Below, piece by piece: positions 24,217-31,144 of a stretch of DNA of 64,000 bases (position 1 is its first letter; each line of letters starts with the position of its first letter). The translations under genes and the position numbers were made by a program. Source of the stretch: Paraescarpia echinospica (taxonomy: Eukaryota; Annelida; Polychaeta; Sabellida; Siboglinidae); contig CM034532.1 of assembly GCA_020002185.1 (NCBI GenBank), positions 51,754,702-51,818,701 of the forward strand. The letters are read 5' to 3'. The notes under the pieces are model-generated. The model saw only the letters and a program-made list of their open reading frames with translations, did not search any database and was not told the DNA's origin.

Positions 24217-26541
24217 ATGTTACTTCCTTTCATACACGTGCGAATATATATATATATTTATATATATATATGTATTTGTACGTGTATGACAGGAAGTAAC
24301 ATTTACCTGATCAGGGATCAGTACGTTTCGGCTCTACGCAAAGGTAAAATTGTGTTCTTCTGCAAAGCGCGAAGTTAAATTTCAGTTAACAATAACAAGA
24401 ACAACGGTGATGCCTGTGGTAAAAGTGATCTTAATCTACCACAGGCAACATAAATACTTTAAATAAATCCGCATACATTCTTCTGTTTGAACGAAAGTCG
24501 CGAAAATTGGCGATGAGTGAATAGGTCAATGTTGTCTAACAACATATTAATAGAAACACAATTTTAGTAGTAGTGATTTTGTTTCCAGATGTCAACGAAT
24601 GTGAAGTGTCTCTCCCATGTGACCTAATCCACGGGTTCTGTGTCAACACCGTCGGTTCTTTCCTGTGCGGGTGAGGCACAACTACACACTTGACGGTAAC
24701 AACCTCTGTAAAGGTAAGTGCTGGGGAATAGCCTAAATAATGACATTAACACAAATGTTTGGCTTGCATATTAAATAGGCAACAACAAAAAGAGGGATGT
24801 GCTTGAAGTTGTTTCCCTTAGGTTTTAATAACACGACATCGACATAACGAAATATCAACGACAACATGAACGGATTGAATGATACAGACACAAAAATAAA
24901 GTATTGCTCATAATCAGCCAGTTTGCTGTAAAGCGAAGCCACTCCTACAACGGTTACGTTTCAACAGAATGCATTTTATACACGTTCAAGACAAATGGGT
25001 CCACTCGCGTTTCGGTTTTAAAATCATTCTCTCTGACAAGCTACTCCAATACAAAAAAATAGAAAAGTGGTGTGATTTCTTATTTTTAACGATTCGGTGA
25101 TAGTGGTACGGCATATCCAAGAATCTAGACGAATTGTGCATTTTGCGATAAGGCACACAATTTCACACAAATGCAGACTGTGATATTATAAACAGATTTT
25201 GACCATCGCAGATATGACGTTCTTGAGAACTGCTAAACAATACGTAGAATAGTAATGTCCGCATTACTTTAAGAATTTGATTTTTATCCAATTGAAATAA
25301 AAAGATGACGTCCAATATGACAGTTAATGCAACTATGTTCTCACCTGTAGCATGTATTACACAGGAGCATTATTATATTATATGGTGAGTGCTGTATATT
25401 ACTATTTACCTGTATTGTGTAAGTATTAGGAAATTCGATAATTTCGCAATGGCTATGTAATCTCTATTGTTGTATATCACAAATATCAAATGATTATGAG
25501 AAAACCATAGACGCGATATTGTTGGCTATAGTACAAATAGCTTCAATAATATATATAATAACTCTTTAAGGTGCAGCTATACGGCCTCATAATAGCCATT
25601 GTTTGTAACAAACAACAATGTCCATGTGAAATGTAATTTGTATAAGTTACTGGTTTGCGCAGTATTTTAAAGAACAGATACATATAGACTTGAAATAAGA
25701 ATGACTTCGTCTCATCATATGTTTGTGTAATCACTGGATGTGTCTGTCTTTTGGAAATTGTCACGTGCAAAGAAAACAATACTACCGATTCTGGTACCCC
25801 TATCGAATTTGCGTTTCGCCATGACGAAACGGCGCAATAAACAGCAGTTCTTCTGTTTATATGTATTGCTTAAACATAATGCAAATACCTTACATGGGTT
25901 ATTATGAACTCTTCTGCTAACATATGGGCATGATTTATGAAATAAAGCTCTTTTCTTTTCCAACTGATTTGGTTTATCACAATTTATGTCATTGTCATTA
26001 TCATTTGCAACAAGGAAAATTTTCCTAATGCCACCAACCCAAATTAATAAATAATACAGAAAGAGTTGCACGTCTCTTTGCAAATCAAGCTCGTTATTTG
26101 CGAGAACGCAATTTTTTGATTAAAACAGACTGTTGATAAAACGACGAACAAATTCGTTTGCAGGAAGACGGCGTCGAAGGACAGTCTACAGAGGGCGATA
26201 ATGAACGTATTCGGTGTGTCCTCCACTATCAAGGTGGAAGATATCGAGATGGCTACCCAGGCTCTATATTATACTTATCCTGCCAAAGCCACAGAGTCGA
26301 CGGTAGGACATCAAAACAGCACCATCAAAACGTATTTTGGAAAGAAGATGTCTACCAATAGAAGTTATCTTTATTCCAGATGGCAAGATCACGCTTGTGC
26401 ACATCTATCATTATCACCCACCACCCCCCGCTCCTCATCGGTCGGTATCATCGTTATTTCAAAGCAAAACAGCCGCAAGTAATTTGCATGGGGCTGATAT
26501 TTTGTGTGAAATCTAGCGGGCGCATTGGGGTGGTTCGTATA

Positions 26542-26573
<32 letters not shown>

Positions 26574-26593
26574 CATTATTTCATATATGTATG

Positions 26594-26625
<32 letters not shown>

Positions 26626-27919
26626 TTGTACGTGTATGACAGGAAGTAACATTTACCTGATCAGGGATCAGTACGTTTCGGCTCTACGCAAAGGTAAAAT
26701 TGTGTTCTTCTGCAAAGCGCGAAGTTAAATTTCAGTTAACAATAACAAGAACAACGGTGATGCCTGTGGTAAAAGTGATCTTAATCTACCACAGGCAACA
26801 TAAATACTTTAAATAAATCCGCATACATTCTTCTGTTTGAACGAAAGTCGCGAAAATTGGCGATGAGTGAATAGGTCAATGTTGTCTAACAACATATTAA
26901 TATAAACACAATTTTAGTAGTAGTGATTTTGTTTCCAGATGTCAACGAATGTGAAGTGTCTCTCCCATGTGACCTAATCCACGGGTTCTGTGTCAACACC
27001 GTCGGTTCTTTCCTGTGCGGGTGTAGGCACAACTACACACTTGACGGTAACAACCTCTGTAAAGGTAAGTGCTGGGGAATAGCCTAAATAATGACATTAA
27101 CACAAATGTTTGGCTTGCATATTAAATAGGCAACAACAAAAAGAGGGATGTGTTTGAAGTTGTTTCCCTTAGGTTTTAATAACACGACATCGACATAACG
27201 AAATATCAACGACAACATGAACGGGTATTGAATGATACAGACACAAAAATAAAGTATTGCTCATAATCAGCCAGTTTGCTGTAAAGCGAAGCCACTCCTA
27301 CAACGGTTACGTTTCAACAGAATGCATTTTATACACGTTCAAGACAAATGGGTCCACTCGCGTTTCGGTTTTTAAAATCATTCTCTCTGACAAGCTACTC
27401 CAATACAAAAAAATAGAAAAGTGGTGTGATTTCTTATTTAACGATTCGGTGATAGTGGTACGGCATATCCAAGACATCTAGACGAATTGTGCATTTTGCG
27501 ATAACACACACAATTTCACACAAATGCAGACTGTGATATTATAAACAGATTTTGACCATCGCAGATATGACGAATTCTGGAGAACTGCTAAACAATACGT
27601 AGAATAGTAATGTCCGCATTACTTTAAGAATTTCGATTTTTATCCAATTGAAATAAAAAGATGACGTCCAATATGACAGTTAACTGCAACTATGTTCTCT
27701 CCTGTCAGCATGTATTACTGTACTTGAGCATTATTATATTATATTGGTGAGTGCTGTATATTACTATTTACCTGTACAACTTGTGTAAGCATATTATGGA
27801 AATTCGATAATTTCGCAATGGCTATGTAATCTCTATTGTTGTATAACACAAATATCAAATGATTATGCAGACACATGAAAGTTTCGTTCTAGTTTTGCAT
27901 AACAAATAACATGTCCATA

Positions 27920-27950
<31 letters not shown>

Positions 27951-29827
27951 CGTTTGTGTGTGTGTATACTCGTGTGTTTGTTTGTTTGAGTGTACGCGCG
28001 CGCGTACGCATGTATCTATACGATTTATTGTTATTACATATTACTGAATCTATTACTTATCTCGTTCGTATACAGATGGCATTGGCGCCTGGAGTGATTG
28101 GACGGCGTGGGGTGAATGTTCTGCCTCGTGTCTAACGGAAAAACAAACACGCACACGTTTCTGTAACAACCCGACCACATGTGGTGCCGGTTTGTCTTGT
28201 CCCGGAAACAACTCAGAAACCAATGTTTGTAACAAGTCCATGTTAATAACATATATATAATATACATGTATAAGTTACTGTAATTAGTATTAAAGAACAG
28301 TTTATACATATAGCTTGATTGTGATATTTAACACATAAGTATGACTCATATAATTATGTATATATATTTTCATATGTTTGTGTAATCAATATTGTGTTTT
28401 TCTGGTGAATTATTTTCTTCTGCGGTCTGCTAACATACATGATTTATGACTTCTTTTTAAAACCATTTAAAATCCGCCACCTGTCATTAGCGTGAAAATG
28501 TACCTCAGAAATTAATGAACAAACATTTTCCATGTAACTGCAATATTTATTTGGCGCAATTCAGTACAACCGTTCACAATATATGATTGAAGTTGGATCA
28601 TCCGCATGACAGTGGATCCGCTTGTGGAGAGGGGTATGGTGATCATTGGCGAGCCAGATTGTGTAAGTGTACGACCATACCGACTTAAACGTATGTATCA
28701 TTCGAAAAGTAATTAGCGTCTCATGTCATTAACATCATTAACATCACATCTGTGTCATTAGAGTAACGTTGCATTCATTGGCGAAAGGCTGACTCATAAA
28801 CAAATTAGGTAAAATAGTGTTGTTTACGATCTAAATGTTGTATTGCTTGAACTGCATCGTGTGACGCTAATGACATACAGGCTGTGAGTTTGCAGGATAA
28901 ATCATGGACATAGGCATATTTTCATAAAACGTTACAATATCGAGTTGCTATGACAACTATTTGTTTCTGATAATAAAGCGTTTCAAGCAACTTAAAATAA
29001 AAAAATTGTTTGCTATAAATGTTTTTTGTTTGTTTTATCATTAAGTACTACAACACATAATTTATCATAGAATATCAAAGAATATATTGCTTGAACTACA
29101 TGGTGAAGTACAAACATGTGACGCTAATGACACCAGAGTCTACGTGACTAAACGTTTTATCCTCCCTGAATACCAGCTTGCAGGGTAATGCATAGACATG
29201 GGCGACTTTATATACTGCAAATATTATACAATGACATATGAGCAAAATCTGCACTTATTAAAACAAATTACAAAGTCCGAAAAACCTTAATTTGACCAGT
29301 TGTCAAATATTCACTCATGTAACAAGTTATTATGTGAACAACGTCTGGATACACAACAGTCATTTGTGCGTAACAGTTTGGCTAACATTACATTCCAATT
29401 AAAATTGTTATTATATAAACTGTTATCTTTACGAGAACCATTGCACTGTTATGATATAACGTATGCTGTTTGGATGGCAGTTGGAATATGCTTAAACGAC
29501 AGTTGAGAACTGAATACACGAATTTTCGTTATATAATAGCTCAGCTGTCGTTTGAAGCTCACCCGTGACACAACGTACTGACCCTCACTGCTCCTTTCAG
29601 TGACGAAGTCGGTTTGATCTTAAACATGGTATGTTCAACGAGCACCCTAGCCCAAGTAAATCTGTTGCATGGGTGCTTGATAGTTTTACCAATCATAGAG
29701 GAAGCGCATTGGGGTGGTTCATATATATATATACATATACATATATATATATACATATATAAATATATATTTTATGTATAACCCATATATATATATATAT
29801 TATGTATATATATACATGCGTATGGGC

Positions 29828-29868
<41 letters not shown>

Positions 29869-31046
29869 TATGTATATACACATATATATACATATATATA
29901 TATGTATATATATTGTGTTTTTCGAAATTCGGTGGGGATCTCGGGGGTCAAATACATATGACTGCCTTTTCCGCCTGGCAATGCCGGATAACTGGGCTAG
30001 TGATGGCATAAATATATGATTGAGTTTCAGATATCCGATGACAGTGGACCGACTGTGGAGAGATGGGTCATAATAGTGTCAGTGCTTGGCGCCATAATAG
30101 GCGTACTTATCTTCCTCGTCGCTATTCTAATACTGGTCAACAGGTACGTGTTATTTGACAATGCGTCTGACATTGCTGACAAGAAGCGAAGTGATGTGAA
30201 TGAATATACATTTTTGTTAATCAAGTATATCCGCAAGAAGACCAAACTATTACAGTACTGTTTCTTTTATTAGGCAAATACAACATGTCAAACCGCCGTT
30301 TAACATGATACTTAATATATATGTATGCTGTGCAACCTTGAATGCAACCTTGTTTAATCTGATTAAATATCGGTTTCCTGTTTTATTCCTGGAGTACGTT
30401 TCTTCTCAGATCTTCAATAAATTACCCCTTCCCAACTAATTGTGATTTCTCATTTTCTTTTCCAACTGAAGATGGTTTATCACAATTTATGTCATTCTAG
30501 CGATCATTTGCAACAAGGAAAATTTTCCTAATGCCACCAACCCAAATTAATAAATAATACAGAAAGAGTTGCACGTCTCTTTGCAAATCAAGCTCGTTAT
30601 TTGCGAGAACGCAATTTTTTGATTAAAACAGACTGTTGATAAAACGACGAACAAATTCGTTTGCAGGAAGACGGCGTCGAAGGACAGTCTACAGAGGGCG
30701 ATAATGAACGTATTCGGTGTGTCCTCCACTATCAAGGTGGAAGATATCGAGATGGCTACCCAGGCTCTATATTATACTTATCCTGCCAAAGCCACAGAGT
30801 CGACGGTAGGACATCAAAACAGCACCATCAAAACGTATTTTGGAAAGAAGATGTCTACCAATAGAAGTTATCTTTATTCCAGATGGCAAGATCACGCTTG
30901 TGCACATCTATCATTATCACCCACCCACCCCCCGCTCCTCATCGGTCGGTATCATCGTTATTTCAAAGCAAAACAGCCGCAAGTCTCTTTGCATGGGGCT
31001 GATATTTTGTGTGCAATCTAGCGGGCGCATTGGGGTGGTTCGTATA

Positions 31047-31144
<98 letters not shown>

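Larger units (their letters stand above)
23690..25960 (+). repeat. Intragenic duplication unit B (EGF 18', broken EGF 19', TSP1 lost)
   Basis: Near-identical to unit A through 24.7 kb, then increasingly marked by small deletions (for example 25080-25200 and 25360-25430). At about 25500-25600 the TSP1 exon is replaced by unrelated sequence, leaving only its last 30 bp at 25600-25629. From about 25710 it matches unit A again (23350-23590). Confidence 0.88.
26617..28520 (+). repeat. Intragenic duplication unit C (EGF 19'', damaged TSP1)
   Basis: It starts within the TA run at sequence equal to unit A at about 21483 and unit B at about 24271. Shared variants (CCTGATCAGG, GTTCTTCTGC) place its left part nearer to unit B, while its TSP1 region follows unit A. 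Lacks EGF 18. Confidence 0.88.
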
